Translations under genes and position numbers: made by a program
Assembly (NCBI RefSeq): GCF_047495875.1
Contig: NC_092462.1
Location: 36,154,523 to 36,218,522, forward strand
DNA from: Pithys albifrons albifrons
Lineage: Eukaryota > Chordata > Aves > Passeriformes > Thamnophilidae
Reading direction: 5' to 3'
Length of the DNA stretch: 64,000 bases
Shown here: positions 45,930-60,134 of the stretch, in pieces
Layout: every line of letters begins with the position of its first letter
How positions within the stretch are numbered: the stretch's first letter is position 1
The notes under the pieces: model-generated
Seen by the model: the letters and a program-made list of their open reading frames with translations, nothing else
The model's database searches: none
Told to the model about the DNA's origin: nothing

Positions 45930-47230
45930 TGTTCTTTGATCTCCAACATTAATTGGATGCAGAGGGAAACAGTGACAAAGGATGAGGAAAGGTCTGAGGT
46001 ACTTAATGCCTTCTTTGCCTCAGTCTTTCATAGGAAGATCATTTTTCCTCTGGGTACCCAGCTCCCTAAACTGGAAGACAGGGACAGGGTGCAGAATGAA
46101 ACACTCATAACCCAGGAGGAAATGGTCAGCAATCTGCTATGCTACTTAGACATGTACAAGTCTATGGGGCTGGATGAGCAGGTGCACTGTTTTCTGGGTA
46201 AAAATCTGGCTGGATGGCCAGACTTGGAGTGTGTGCAATGGAGTTGCATCCTTTTGGCAGCTAGTCACCAGTGGTGTTGCCCAGGGCTCAGTATTGGGAC
46301 CAGTCCTGTTGAACAACTTTATCAATGATCTGGACCAGGGGATCATGTGCAATCTCAGCAAGTTCACAAATGACATCAGGTTGGATGGAAGTGTTGATAA
46401 GCTTGTGGGTAAGAAAGCTCTAAAAAGGGATCTAAACACACTGGATTGATGAGCTGAGGCCAATTGTCTGAGGTTCAGTAAGACGAAGTGTCAGGTCCTG
46501 CCCTTGGGTCACAACAACCCCCTGCAGCACTACAGGCTTGTGTCAGAGTGGCTGGAAAGCTGCCAGCAGAACAGAACCTGTGGGTGCTGGTCAGCAGCAG
46601 CAGAACATGAGCCCACAGTGTGCCCAGGTGGCCAGGAAGACCAATGACATCATGTATCAGAAATAGTGTGGGCAGCAGGACCAAGATCAGCAGTGATTGG
46701 CCCCCTGTACTGGGCACTGATGAGGCTGCACCTCGAGTACTGTGTCCAGTTCTGCAGCCCCTCGCTATTGGAAAGACATTGGGGTGCTGGAGTGTGTCCA
46801 GAGAAGAGGAACAAAGCTGGTGAAAGAACTAAAGAACAAATCTTATGAGGAGTGGCTGAGGGAGCTGGAGTTGTTTGGCCTGCAGAAAAGGAGGCTCAGA
46901 GGAGATCTTATTACTCTCTACAACTACCTGAAAGGATATTTTAGTGAGGTGGGTGTTAGTCTCTTCTCCCAGGTAACAAGTGGTAGCATGAGAAGAAATG
47001 GTCTCAAGGATCATCAGACATGGTTTAAATTGGATATTAAGAAAAATTTCCTCACTGAAGCCATGGTCACACATTGCAACAGGCTTCCCAGGGTAACAGT
47101 GGAATCACCATTCCTGGAAGTGTTCGAAAGGCATGTGGATGTGGCAACGGGAAACATGGTTTAGTGGTGAACAGAGTGGTTGGACTCAATGATACTAGAA
47201 GCCTTTCCCAATCTTACTGACTCTATAATA
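45930..47230 (+). mobile_element. CR1 LINE, 5'-truncated, decayed
   Basis: Successive plus-strand frames give [29 protein letters not shown] and [16 protein letters not shown], the CR1 reverse-transcriptase and C-terminal blocks in order. Frameshifts and stops are frequent. Confidence 0.95.
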
Positions 47231-48984
47231 CAGTTAACTGATACTTTTTGAGTTGTAAAATAGAGTACTAGCAACAGACAGAGGGACTACTCTTAAGGAA
47301 AAAAGTAATTACTATTAATGAATAAAGAACTTTTCACCTAATTTTACCCATCTGTAGATTAGATATTTAACATGACCAAGTCACCTTAGACTCCATCAGC
47401 ACTCACTAGAGAAAAGCACATCTAACAAAAGTCACATAAGAACTTAAGTCAAATACTTCAGGCTAAAAATTCTTTATTAGTTTGTTAGAAAAGGTGAGGT
47501 GAATCCCACCCATCTCTATGCCAATAGATGGTACAGGGAGAAAGAGTTGCTCTGTCAACTCCATGCACAGATAATGTAACTGGAAGGAAAAAACCTAAGC
47601 AGTCTTTCTCACAGGTGAGAGTTTACCATGACGCATAATTGCCTCAAAGGAACTTAGTTTTCCTAGAACTTTGATATTTTTAACATCCATATTCCAAAAA
47701 CTTGAAGAGTAAACTTTCTTACAAAGTTTCTTACTAAGAAAGCAAGAAACACAAAGGTTTTTTTATAGGGTGCTACTTACCAAGTCACTAATAAAACTGA
47801 GACTCAGTTTGTAGGCAATACTGCTGTACTAGAATGAAACAGTCTGTTGGCTTGAATGCTTTTGCCACTATGAGTCTATTATGCTCAAATATATATTTCA
47901 GTCCTACTGAGTGAAAAAATGCATTTTGTGGGATCAAACTTATCCTAGAATAGGAACAATAAACATGGAAGTCTAAACCCAGAAAGAATTACTAAACATA
48001 TGCTGCATAGAACCTAGGGTCAACAGGAATTTACTTTCATAACACAGTAAAAACGCCTCACTGGTGCTATCAGACTCGCATATTTTGTGTTTCCTGGCAT
48101 TGGTATCAGTAAAGTTCTGTTCAAAATGGATTGGAAGTTATGTATTTCATTTATGAAATATAGCATAGACAGTGTAAGCGAGTTTGACAGCATCACTGAG
48201 GTTGCAGTGTTTAAAGCAAGATGCACTGTTGTAAAACTTCAGTATCTTATCACTCTTATTTTACCTGGCAAAACATCAGTCTTCACTTTAGTGATACAAT
48301 TCCAGAAATGTACATAAATATTTAACTGAATTAGGAAACTGTACACGCTATGAAGATATCTTTGCTTAGATCTTTTGCATCATTGTTATATTCATTTCAG
48401 ACGCTGCTAATATCAATATATTTGCAAGAAATCTAAACAAAATAAAAAAGCTTAATTATCTAAATTCTAATGTAAACTTTGCTTTCCTGAATCTTTAACT
48501 CTTACAGAATCATAAAATAAGAATGTGAGTCTTAATCACTGAGCAAAGTGAATCATGAGAAACATTGCTGGCATAATAGTAGATTATTTTAAAATCAGGT
48601 ATACTTTAATCACATAAATTATTTTGTAACTTCCATCTTATTTCCCTTTTGAAACCCATAATTGTGCTGTGTTAGTAGTCAGTAGATACAACCACAGCTG
48701 AATTGCTGCAAAGAAGCTTCATGCCACCTTCTGTCTCTTGCAAAGCTCCGTGAGAGTCAGTCTGATACACTGTCATGGTCCACCCTCAAACTTGTTTTAC
48801 CTAACAATTGTTAATGATTCTCCATCTGGCAACTTAAAAAGACACATTATTTAATTGCAAAAAATTATTTTTCCAAAATTCCCAGCAAAAAAAATTTTAC
48901 CCTTTAGTCTCCATTTCATTCTGCATCTTCAAGAGGGGAAAAAAAATATGGCATCTGTGCCTCAAAACCGACTAATTTTGGAAG

Positions 48985-49145
48985 TCGCTGCAATCCTGCC
49001 CGTGTGCTTTCTGCAGTGACGCTGCCGTGGCTCAAGAGGTCACTCGCACACAGCTCGGGCAGCGTTTCCCTGCGGGCGGCACAGAGCCCCTTGGGGAGCG
49101 CTGCGGCGGGGCCAGGGGAGCAGAAGTTAAGGCTCGCTCAGTGGG
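48985..49145 (+). promoter_or_regulatory. CpG-rich patch; possible alternative PALLD first exon
   Basis: A short GC- and CpG-dense block inside the intron is followed by a plus-strand donor AGTGG/gtaaga at about 49145. Palladin is known to use internal promoters for shorter isoforms, so an alternative first exon is possible. Confidence 0.35.
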
Positions 49146-51155
49146 TAAGAGACGGCAAACACTTGAGTGTTGTTTGGGTGAGACTCCAAAGTCTTTGAAT
49201 CTTGGGGAACGGAGAGGGTTCTTTCCTTAAAAGATAAAGAAGCACGTAGAAAAATCTGTAATGGTTTCTATCTACAATAACATTACCAGGAACTTCTAAA
49301 CAGTTTCACAGTATCACCTAGGCACATCACTTTCCTTCTGTCTGGATTTGAAAGGGAGTGTTATGGTGTATCCCATATGTATCCAGTAAATAGTTAATGT
49401 GATGCAATAGAAAAAGGCAAGCCTGTTTAAAGCCACTGACCTATTGCAGAGCAAGCGAAGAATGCCTTCTGTTTGTGCCACTTTGAGAAACATTTTCTGT
49501 AAATGGGAGTTTGATGTGTTTTTTTGAAAAAGCAAAACACCAGTGATTTAATATTAGTTGACAATTCTCTTCTATTTCAGTAATGAAAATAATCTAGGAT
49601 TTTAAAGCACTTTACTTACATAACTGTTTCATTAGACTGGATTTCTGGTTTGTAATACATGGGGGAAAAAAATCTTTGGAGCATAAACTTGTGTATTTGA
49701 AATATTTGCTGTTGTCTGAAGAAACTGGCCATAAGAAAAAAAATGTGTAAAACATATTAAAATTTGTAAAGATTTCTAAACAGATAGAGAGAAAAAATCG
49801 ATATTACAGAACAAACTGGATAGCTACCTGGTTTGTGAGGTGTGGGAGTGAGCCATTTGGCATATGCAAAACTTGCTGAACAGGACATGCAGAAAACAGT
49901 GTGAGCTAGAGCTACCATAGCCTGTACATTTGCATACGGCAATAAAATCTGCAGAAACCAGGCTTCAGTTGTTCTGATTTTTCCCAGAAAAGCCGGTTTC
50001 AATAACATAGCTACTGCAAATACTACTATTTTTGGAACTCTGTGTGGTAAGTGTGATAAAAGTAGAGAGCAACTGGGATTTTTTTTCTCAGCTGGGAAGA
50101 AAATAGCTAGAAGCCATAGTTCCTAAAGTCATGATGAAACAACAGTAGTTTAATGGTGACAAGAAAAGCACTAACTTGTTATTTTGCCCAGCACTCAAAA
50201 AGTTGTCCAGCCTAGTAATAAGCATGGCTAGTATTAAGGCAGCATCAAACACTGGTGGCCATGAGATCATCCAGTTGGTCTACCCCAGAGCAAAAGGCCT
50301 TCAAAAGAAACTACTGAGGCATTTCTGACCTTTTAGTATGTTACTGTTTTTCTATGCCTCACATTTTATCATGGATTCAAATAATCTTTAATAACTGTCT
50401 TTCTTTCCTTTCCCTAGCTTTTTTTTTGGAACTAAACTTTCCATCCTCAGCCTATATGAAGTTGAGCTGGAATCCTCTGAAGTTACAGATAACAAAGTTG
50501 CAGAACCTTATCATAAGCAAAGAAGTAATGTAAGGACAAAGTGTATGTTGGAAGGTTATTTGACTAGGAAAGCCTCTTAAAGTTCCTTGGAGGTAGTTGT
50601 ACACAGCTGAAAGTCAAACCATAAGTGTGATGGTTTGAGTGACAAAACTTGACCAAAGTAGCTTAGTTCTACAAGTGGAAAATAAGTTAACTTTGACAGA
50701 CAAAGTCGCAATTAGAAGTCTAGAGTTGAAATCCAAAAGAAAATTATCAGTTAAATTTCAAGGACTACATTTTTTCAAAATTCAATTTCTAACTTACTAG
50801 TTCTACTAGCAGAAAATTAGATATCCTACAATGAATATTTTGTCACTGGTCAGAACAATTTTTACATTTCTGAGCAGCCCAGATTACAATGTAAGACCTA
50901 GCAAAGTACTGAGTGGCTTGAAAAGTTCCAGGATATCTGTCTTTGAAAGAAGGTCTAAAACATGTAAAATACAAGTTGAAACAGAAATATTCTATGTTAC
51001 CCTCAAAACCATTCTATCAGTCCATAGCTGTCCTTCAAAGTACATCAGCAGTGCAGAACTTCAACTATGTTAGCATTGAGCTAGCTAAAACAAATCCCAG
51101 CTGGGAATGACTTAGTCTCTTCAGCATTTGCCTCACCACCTGAATATTTAATTGC

Positions 51156-51239
51156 TTCTGAGATCTGCCCTTAGCTGTAAGCCATGATTAAAGTATTTTC
51201 TGAGGTCTGCCCTAAGCTGTAAACTATGATTAAAGTATT
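51156..51239. repeat. Two-copy 42-bp tandem repeat
   Basis: 51156–51197 and 51198–51239 share 'ttctgag-tctgccct-agctgtaa', then 'atgattaaagtatt', with a few substitutions. Confidence 0.85.
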
Positions 51240-54200
51240 TACAGATATTCACCCAGATTCTCTAGCACAAGAGGTATTGAAATATTTTGTGCAAAATATA
51301 TTCTCTTCCTTCATCAACAACAAATTGACACAAAAAACTCCAAAACAAAATTAAAAATAAGGCACTTTCCACATAGTACATGGCAAGAACAGAGCTTCTT
51401 TGCATTAAGGAACTATTTGCTCTCATTATAACACTTTACCGCTCATAAGTGTTGTTTATCTAGATTTCACTATAACAAATATCCTAAATCCCCACCTAGA
51501 AACATGTAATCCAGAACTATTCTTAGACAATATGAAACATATGCAAATGACAGTACTTAAATTTATAATAAAGCCAGACTACCTTGACTTCTACAGCTTC
51601 AAAAAATTATCCAGTTTAACAGCCTTAAAAGACTTTGAAGTCTAAAATCAAGCAATAAATTGTGTCACCACCGTAGTCTTCCCATCAAGCACAATTGCAA
51701 AGGAAACTGAACATCAGATTAAGTAATGCTTAACACAAATCTACACAGTTGGGTAAAACTGCAGGTATACAGGACTACAGTGACTGAACTACCTTAATTG
51801 CAGTTGGTAGTGTTTTTTGTCTTTTGAATGTAAGAGGTGTCACAGATGTAGTTTCTACTTCTTTACTTGGTATGACTTGAGGTAGGAAGATCTGTGGTTT
51901 CGAGATAACATTAAGTTTTGTTACTAAAGTCTTTTAGGGGGTAAATTTTGTAGCTGTAGTGAAACACAAGTGTCTTGATGGGAGATTGAGATTTCTACTA
52001 ATTCTATAATGGCAAGGATTTAATACTATTTCTTTTAATCAAATATGAGTATTTATTTATGTATGTGTAGTAATGGAACATATTTGAAAATTCTAGGTGT
52101 CCTTTGTTCAAAAAAACCTGATTTCAGGTGCTCTCCTTGCTTTCTTGTGTGAACTCTTTAATAGTCATCTTCAAAACTGTTGTGTTGTTTTTCTACTTGT
52201 AAAGTCTTAACTATTTAAGTTAGAGTTTAGAACCAGGTGGTACAGGTCCTGCTTTTCAAATATTTTCATAAGTTTATATTCACATTTATGTTATTCAAGA
52301 TGGAATCTTTAGTGAAGTTATTTTATTATGAACTTATTTAAGGTATTTGTTAATTCCATTCTTGCTTTCATTTCAGAAATCTGCTGAGGAGTAGTATGTT
52401 GTTAGTATTTTATATACTTTCAAATTAATATAAAGTATCCATAGATATGAAAATTATATGTCAGCATCCTTAATATTTTTGTCACAATAATATTTTTTAC
52501 TCTTTATCAATAATATCTTCTTTACTTTTGTTGGTTTTTTTCTTCATTTACAAGTCAAAATAGTAGCTATTTGCAGTTTATGTCATTACTCTTTTAGCCC
52601 TTCTTTCCTTCTTATTATTTTCCTTTTATAATCTCTTTATTGGTCCATGCCATGCCATTCTTATGTCTGATGTTTGTTTGGTTTTGCTGCTTTTCAGACA
52701 AGGCCTGCCCATCTCCAGGCATTCCTGGAGTTTCAATTTTCTTTCAGAGCTGATCTGGAGTGTAATGTTGGCAGTCTTCTCTGTGACTTGTGAAACTGCT
52801 CCGTAATTCTGTGTACCTTAGAACAGTGCTCTGGAGCAGTGGGCTTTATTGGGGAAGCGAGGGGTTATACTTTAGCACAAATGGGTAAACTATTGCAGTG
52901 GCTGCCTGTAGTAATTTGTGGCCTGCAAGTTTTAGGTAGAAAACATGCATCTTTCAAATAGTTCCCTTTCCATTCTCCATTCATTTTGTGGCAATGAGAG
53001 TCCATACCCTGAGGATTTTCTGCATCTAGGGGAAAACACTCAGTGGAGCAGAGGCCTGTGCACACCATGTGCCCACCTCTTTTAAAAAGCAGTGTGACAT
53101 ATCTGAGCAATGCTAGCAGTGCATCAGTTTTCTTAACTTGTAACTTCTTTTACCTTAAAACCACTTGGAAAGAAGATTTGTTATCATGTTACTTAAGAAC
53201 AGCATTTAAGAGACTCTTGTAGTATATGACAACCAAATGCTATGTTTGGATGGGTGGGGTTTTTTACTTCCTTGCCTGTCTAAAACCATGCAGTATAGTA
53301 TTTTTAAAAAGTATCTGAAGATCCAAGCTCTTTTCTCTGTGAAATGATCTTTACAAAGTCGAGATTGTGATAACAGGATAATTTATGAAAGTCTATAAAA
53401 TAAACAGATTGCTAGAAAACTTAGGCAGAGCAATCCATTGATGTTACAAAATGAATATCCTAAGATCTAAAATAAAGAATGTGTGAATATGGTAGGGAGG
53501 AGGGTGACCTGTGGGGACATGAACTTGTTTGTTTTTTTGTAAAAGCCTGAGGAGGATCTGTAGATTCTGGACACTGGGCTTTTTCTTATATTTCATTTAT
53601 TTTTTGTCTCTGTAAAATAGTTTTGACTGCATAATGCATGCATTTCCTCATCTTTGTTATATGGGCTCTGTGCATCACCAGTCTCTGTTAGTTTACCATT
53701 TTTCATGAATGTGAAAATAGCTCTTGTATATTTTTGGTTTTGAAAGTTTTGTGTTTTCTTTTAGGGTTTTTTGTGGGTTTTTTCATCCCTAAAATAGGAA
53801 GAATAAAGCCCATTAGTTGCATGAAGATGGGTACTGTAAGAGGCAGTTGTAAAAACAAAGGGATAGTTGCTGAAACTAGAATTGTTGTTTCAAACTGGAA
53901 TTAGGAAGAGAATTCCAGCTCAGTTACTTTATTTTTCTCTGTCTATTTGTGAATGCCAATGTCTCTGGTTTGGTTTTTCTGATTGTGTTACTGAAAGTTT
54001 AAAAGCATTTCATTTCACTTCTTTATTCTTTTTCATTCTTTTTCTGCCTCTCAGTAAAAGAATGCAGATCTAAAGTGCCTTGCTAATGCCCCATAAATAA
54101 ATAACATATTGGCCGGTGTTTATAGAAAGATTCAAAAATTAGATGAAAATGTTATCAAAATCCATTTTTAACTTTTTCTATTCTTGATGGCTAACATGAA

Positions 54201-55507
54201 AAGCTTAAAAGTAAATTAATAAAAATTATGCTGATATCTGCTTAATGAAATAAACATAAAGAACTTCTAACTTATATTTACATATGAATTGAATGAGACT
54301 TGGATGACCTTTCAAATAATGTAGAACTACATGTCTTCAGAAAGTTGTTTCACTACACTAGCTTTGTCCATGTTAAACACTTTTAGTTTAAAAACAAAGT
54401 TTAATTTAGGTAGATTTAAAATACAGATTTAAAGTGTTGTTGAAACAGTGTCAGAGGAATTATTCCAAGAGGCTGCTTTAACTTCATGTTTCAGAATTTA
54501 TTTGTATAGATCTTACATGCTGTCTCTGGGCCTTTTCAGTATTCTGCAAAGGATCAACAGCCAAGAAGTCTGACAGTGAGGAAATACATTAGCAAATTGC
54601 TTGTCATAAACTAATTGAAATAATTATGTGTGCAAATTAAATGTAGAGGCTAAGTAGAACAGAGGTAGGAATGAACCTACATGATTTAGGACTACTTTAT
54701 TTGTACTGAAAGAGAAGAGAAAAAGTATTGATGCTTTTCATGGAGAGAAGCATTTGGAGTCAGTAACTCTGGCAGCATTACTTATCAGTGTTCAACAGCT
54801 ATAAAGTGCTATTCCAAATCCCATTTAATATCATGCTTAAAACTCCTTGACATTTGCTCATTTGCCTAAGGGCAGTACCACATCTTGGATTGTTTTAAAT
54901 TTCCAAAGGGCAATTATAGCAGTTTAATAATGTTATTAAGCAGGACATATCTTTTTAAGACATAATATATTGTTTCATAGATATAAATTAAGTAAATACA
55001 GTGATCAATTTGAAACTTGATACTTCAAAAATTCTTTCCTAATAAAAAAAAGCTTTGTCACATCTGAAATACACTCTGTAAATGCGTTCTTGGCAACACG
55101 AAAGCTGTCTTTAAAGATATGGATAATGAATTTCAACAAATAGGACTTTTCTGCAAACATTCACAGCTGATGACTGAGAATGTTGAACTTCAGTTTGTGC
55201 TATTAGAGCTGCCAAGATCTGGAGAGAGGTAGAGAAGACTATAGACTAAAAGCTTATAACACACCAAACATAGAAGCAACATTGTTAAACAGCTGAGAAT
55301 AATGAACTTATTTTATTGGTTCTGGGACCCATCTGGAAAGTATGTTCTTTCTAACAAGAGTTACAGTTTGATAGGGCTCTGTTCAGTGGACTGTGATGCA
55401 TTTAATAGGCTGTGGGCTTGCCCTTGGAGCCCATGCAAAAGTAAACGAAAGAGTAAAAGAAATTCCCCTGCCCCTTACCCCCTGTAACATTGGAAAATAA
55501 GAGACTA

Positions 55508-55580
55508 AGTCATAGAATCATAGACTATCCTGAGTTGGAAGGGATCCACAAGGATCATCCAAGTCCTTCTCATTGTACCC
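55508..55580 (-). mobile_element. Short CR1 3' end
   Basis: 'agtcatagaatcatagacta' followed by 'gagttggaagggatccacaa' is the CR1 3' terminus on the minus strand. Confidence 0.8.
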
Positions 55581-55589
55581 ATATTTCCT

Positions 55590-58480
55590 TCTCTGGGCAC
55601 AAAGACGTAAAGAAAACCACAAAAGTTAAGGACTTAGCTGGGGGGGGGGGGGTGGTGGTGTTATACCTTGTACAATTATTCTTACCTTTTGAGGTGAGTT
55701 GTGCAAGAAGAGTAGCAAATAGACCTGATTTTCTGTGAACCTTCTGAAAACCATTTCAGTGAAAGTCATCACTTTGATCAGTGATGAGGCTGGTAGAAAC
55801 AGATAAAGGAATCGCAATCCTGAGTGGCTCTTTAGGGTATGTGGGAGAGATGTTACTAAAGAGAGAACCCTGTTATTCCTGCTTTAGACAGAAATTTACA
55901 ACACCTCTGCAGAGACACTTCTATGCAGAACAGCTATTTTGTTTACATACAAGGCATTATAATGGTTTCTCGCCATGCTACTTATTCACAAAACATTTTA
56001 TGTTGTCGTGAGTTTATATATTCCACATACTTTAGAAAAGAAATGAAGGTTAAAGACTTATTTGGGATTTTACACTTTTTGATATTGAAAAATGATCTCC
56101 AGTTACATAGTGAGGAGATAGCCTTTCTTTTAAAACAGCAAAATGAACAGAATTTGGAAGTTTAGTGTTGCACCTTCACTGACATGTTGTCCCCTTAGAG
56201 ATTTAGGTGTTTCTTAGGTTTTGTCCTCTAGAAAGGTTTTACATGTACTAATTTAAGAAATAGACTTACTTGCTGTTTTGTGCCCTTGTCACTTGCCTTA
56301 TCTGAAGCAATTCACAGAAGGGGAGCTGGTCAGTAGGAATAGTGAACAATTGCAAACAGCTGAAATAGTAAGGGACTTGTTTAAGTATTGAAAACTTAAA
56401 TCAATTTCCATATGATAGGTGTCTCTAAATCAGGAAATTAGCAGACTTTTTAAGTATACAAGTAGGTAATCTGGGTAGAAAAGAGATGTTATTTTATTAA
56501 ATAGATTGCAGGAGGAATAATTCAACTAGATAAATTTGCCTGCATTTACACAGGTATCTCTAAGTTGCAGAATGGGCAAATACCTATATAGAATTATCTT
56601 AGATGTATCAGAAGTACTGCATGTTCAAAGTGTTTATTATAGTCCAGACTCCAAAAACTTTATTTTCCTAAAGTTATGTGCTACCAGTTAGTGTGATAGT
56701 ATAGAGGAGTGCACAGCTTAAGATTGAGAGTAGAGTGAACTTGAATAGGTCTGACTTCCTATGGGAAAGGGAAATAAGTTAAAAAGCCTGGGGGTTGGAG
56801 GTAATTAACAGGTAGAATAACTCCTAAAACACTGGAGGTTTTTTCAGCTATCTGCAGGTCAAAGCAAGTAGACTAAAATTTTTCTGATTTCTGACAAATC
56901 TAGTATGAAGACATGTTTCTTTTAATCTAATGGTAACATGCTGCTTCAAATCAGTAATTAATGGTTTCATCATATTAATATTGTGTATTTGCAGTGAATG
57001 AATGCATGCATTAATGCTATAAAAATATTTAATACTTTGCAGTTATGGAGTGCCTTTCACGTGAGCATTTCAGTGTGTTATAAACAGTTTGTATAACATG
57101 TGAACAACTTTCAGTTTTTTCCCCTTATTTGTTAAGGTTGTGCTTTTCAGGTGGCCAAGGGAAAATTATTAGACAAATAGAATCCATCTCTCATTTATGG
57201 TACAGCTGGCACGTACCTATGAACTCATGTAATATCACAGAAAATGTGACCACTGAGATGACATGTTGCCCAACAGTAAATCACTGCTTACAGGAAAACC
57301 ACTCAAATTTTTGCCCCTGTCTGTAGCTGAGACACATTTTTAACCGGACAAACATGAACCAAAGGTCTCCTACTCCTGTAAACTTAAACTACTCTTGACA
57401 ATTGAAAGTTGGTAACAAGCTTCATAGAAGGCTGTTTAACATTTGGCCATAATCTAGCATCCTCAGCATTTTGCTTTTCCACTATCTTTTTTCCTGTGGC
57501 AAATTAGTAAAATGGCTAAAATATTAATATATTAATAATTAGGGCCCAAGCATCAGATGCTCTCAGAATCTGTTCTACTTGGTATACACATTCCAGATAC
57601 CCAGTTCTGAAGGGGAAGATGGCTCTCTTTGATCAGGTGTGTCCCTGTGTGTCATGACAGCTTTGGTTTTAAGAGGCAAGAAAAAAATCAAAAAAACCTA
57701 ACCACAAAACATCACTCTAAAAACCTAGGAGTCAAAGCATGGTTCTTTCAGCAGGAAACTAAGATGTATTCAAATAAACTTTTCCAAGGGTGCTGAGTGC
57801 AGTAGTGGTACAGTTTCCTCCAGGGAACAAGATAGGAAATTGCAACACAGTTAGAAAAAAAAAAAATAAATTCTCTGTTGATTACTGTAACAGGTATATT
57901 CACTTAACCAAAACTGGGCCAATTACAATGCAATGGTATTCTCTCAAATTTCTGCAAAATCAATAAACAAAACCCTTATTCTTTCTTTTGTATATAACCA
58001 TGCATTCCTATTCATTTTCTAGCCAGAGAATATTGAAAAAATAGATACTCTGTCATCAATCAATTATAAATAAATGCCTTCAGCATCTAAGGCAAGCAAT
58101 CATGTGATGGGTAAAAGGAAGACAATTGTGGAATTTTGGTTTTTATTTGCTTTGGGTGTTTTTTTAAGGTAGAATTGCTTGCAATAACTCATTGCTGCAG
58201 TTAGATATTCTACATGTCTGTGTTGGACTGTGAAGGCCATGAGTGGACACAGAGACATTCTTCATAATATCATACTTAAGCTCAGAAATAAGTAGAAACA
58301 TGGAACTCTTAATGACAATTATCCGTAGTTAAAACTTGAATGTGAGCTGGCTTAGTTTTCACTTTATTCCCTAAAGAAAACACAATTTATTTAAACGAAG
58401 GTCATGCATAGGTGAATTGACATGCTTATTTTCAGCTAAAGCATTGTTCTAGTATGGGACTCTTTTCTGGATTTGTGATG
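55590..58480. other. PALLD intron
   Basis: Includes a poly-G run with TGG repeats at about 55639–55660. No gene was seen. Confidence 0.5.
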
Positions 58481-58487
58481 GAAAAAG

Positions 58488-59010
58488 TGTTGATGACACA
58501 GGAATGTTTTAGTTATTGCTGAGCAGTGCTTACACTGAATCAAGGCCTTTTCTGCTCCTCACCCCACTCTGCCAGTGAGGAGGCTGGGGCTGCACAAGAA
58601 GCTGGGAGAGGACACAGCCAGGACAGCTGACTCACCCTGTCCAAAGAGATATTCCACCCCATATCACATCATATTCAGTATAAAGCTGGGGGAAGAAGGA
58701 AGAGAGGACATTTGGAGTGATGACATTTCTCTTCCCAAGTAACCATTATGCATGACAGAGCGCTGCTTTCCTGGAGATGGCTGAACACCTGCCTGCCCAG
58801 GGGAACTGGTGAATTAATTTCTTGTTTTGCTTTGGTTGTGCATGTGATTTTTGCTTTCTCTATTAAATTGTCTTTGTCTAAATGCACAAGTTTTCTCACT
58901 TCTACTTTTCCAATTCTCTCCCCCATCTCAGTGGCAGGGGAACTGAGCAAGTGGCTACATAGTTCTTAGTTGCTGGCTGGCGTTAAACCCTGGCAGTCCT
59001 TTTTGGTGTC
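58488..59010 (+). mobile_element. ERVL-type LTR
   Basis: The element starts TGTTGATGA and has a TATAAAG box at about 58680 and ATTAAA at about 58863. It ends near 'ttaaaccctggca'. It is the same family as the LTR at 14468. A primer-site-like TGGTGTCCAGTGTGGG follows at about 59005–59020, so this is a 5' LTR with some internal sequence. Confidence 0.75.
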
Positions 59011-59640
59011 CAGTGTGGGTCTTTAAGGGTTCAAAAGTATGTGAGCTTGGATTAGAATGAACTAGGTTGGATTTATGTTCATTTTATGCAGATTGCTGTT
59101 TAGCTACTATTGAGCAGTTATCTGTGCTTGCCATGGGGCTTACTTGCCTGTCTCTGTTTTAGAGTCTCTTGCTCATCACTGGCCACTTTTTGCTTTTACT
59201 TCTTGCTCTAGTGCTACACTGCCAATCACCTTACTCTGCCATAACATTTTAATAGCCATGAAATAGCTGGGAACATTTTAATAGCCATGGTGATCCTATA
59301 CCAGCCTGGCCAGGGATTCGCTGTTGTTTTTGTGCTGCTGGACTGGACAGGCTGGAACTCCAGTGTGAAAATGAATTGAAAGGACTGTGATGTGTGGATA
59401 AGCCTATGTGGGAGCAGCACCCCTCAGAGTGGCTGTGACTGTGGATAAGCCCATGCCAGTGCAGGTACATCTCAAAGCATCTCTGTGCCACAGCAGGTGT
59501 ACCTCTGAAGGGGTTGTGGCCCAAGGTTAAGCCCATGCTGGAGAAGTTATACCTCAAGCATCTGTGACAAGATACTGCAACAGGTACACCTTGCAGTATC
59601 AGGGCAACATGCATTCTTAGTTCCAGTTAAATTCCTTCAC
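59010..59640 (+). mobile_element. ERV leader/internal remnant with imperfect repeats
   Basis: Follows the LTR above. Three or four imperfect repeats around 'gtggataagcccatgccagt' and 'gcaggtacatctcaaagcat' occupy about 59380–59600. No coding frame is left. Confidence 0.55.
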
Positions 59641-60009
59641 TCAGAATTTTCTACTTTCTAGACTGCAGAAACTTATATTAAGATAACTGGCCTATCTATT
59701 TATCAAATATCCTGTTTACAAGCAGTGCAAACCAAACCTTTTAGAAACCTGCAGTGACCAAATGATATGTGCCTCAAACAGATAAACAAAAGTTACTTAG
59801 TGTATTAATGTTTTTAAATAAGCAAAAAATTCTTCCATAGAAGTTCTAATGCAGAATTGAAGATTTAAAAAAAAGTCAGGAAATGTAACTTTTTTTTAAA
59901 GGCCTTTATTCCAAAAGCCTATTCCCTAGAAAATTTAATTCTCTCAGTTGCTGCATGAACAGTACTCAAAGTGATTTCCATGATAATCAATGAACAAGAT
60001 TTGTCTTCA

Positions 60010-60130
60010 CAGAATCACAGAATGTTCTGAGCTGGAAGGGACCCATAAGGATCATCAAGTCCAGCTCTGAAGTGAATGACCCATACAGGGAACAACCCCA
60101 TGACCTTGGTGTTATTAGCACCAAGCTCTA
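60010..60130 (-). mobile_element. Short CR1 3' fragment
   Basis: 'cacagaatcacagaatgttc' then 'gagctggaagggacccataa' and 'ggatcatcaagtccagctct' mark a CR1 3' end on the minus strand. Confidence 0.85.
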
Positions 60131-60134
60131 ACCA

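Larger units (their letters stand above)
47235..55500. other. PALLD intron
   Basis: Mostly unique AT-rich sequence. Contains a CpG-rich patch at 48985–49160 and a 42-bp tandem duplication at 51156–51239. The continuation of the first Ig domain was searched for by eye and not found. Confidence 0.5.
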
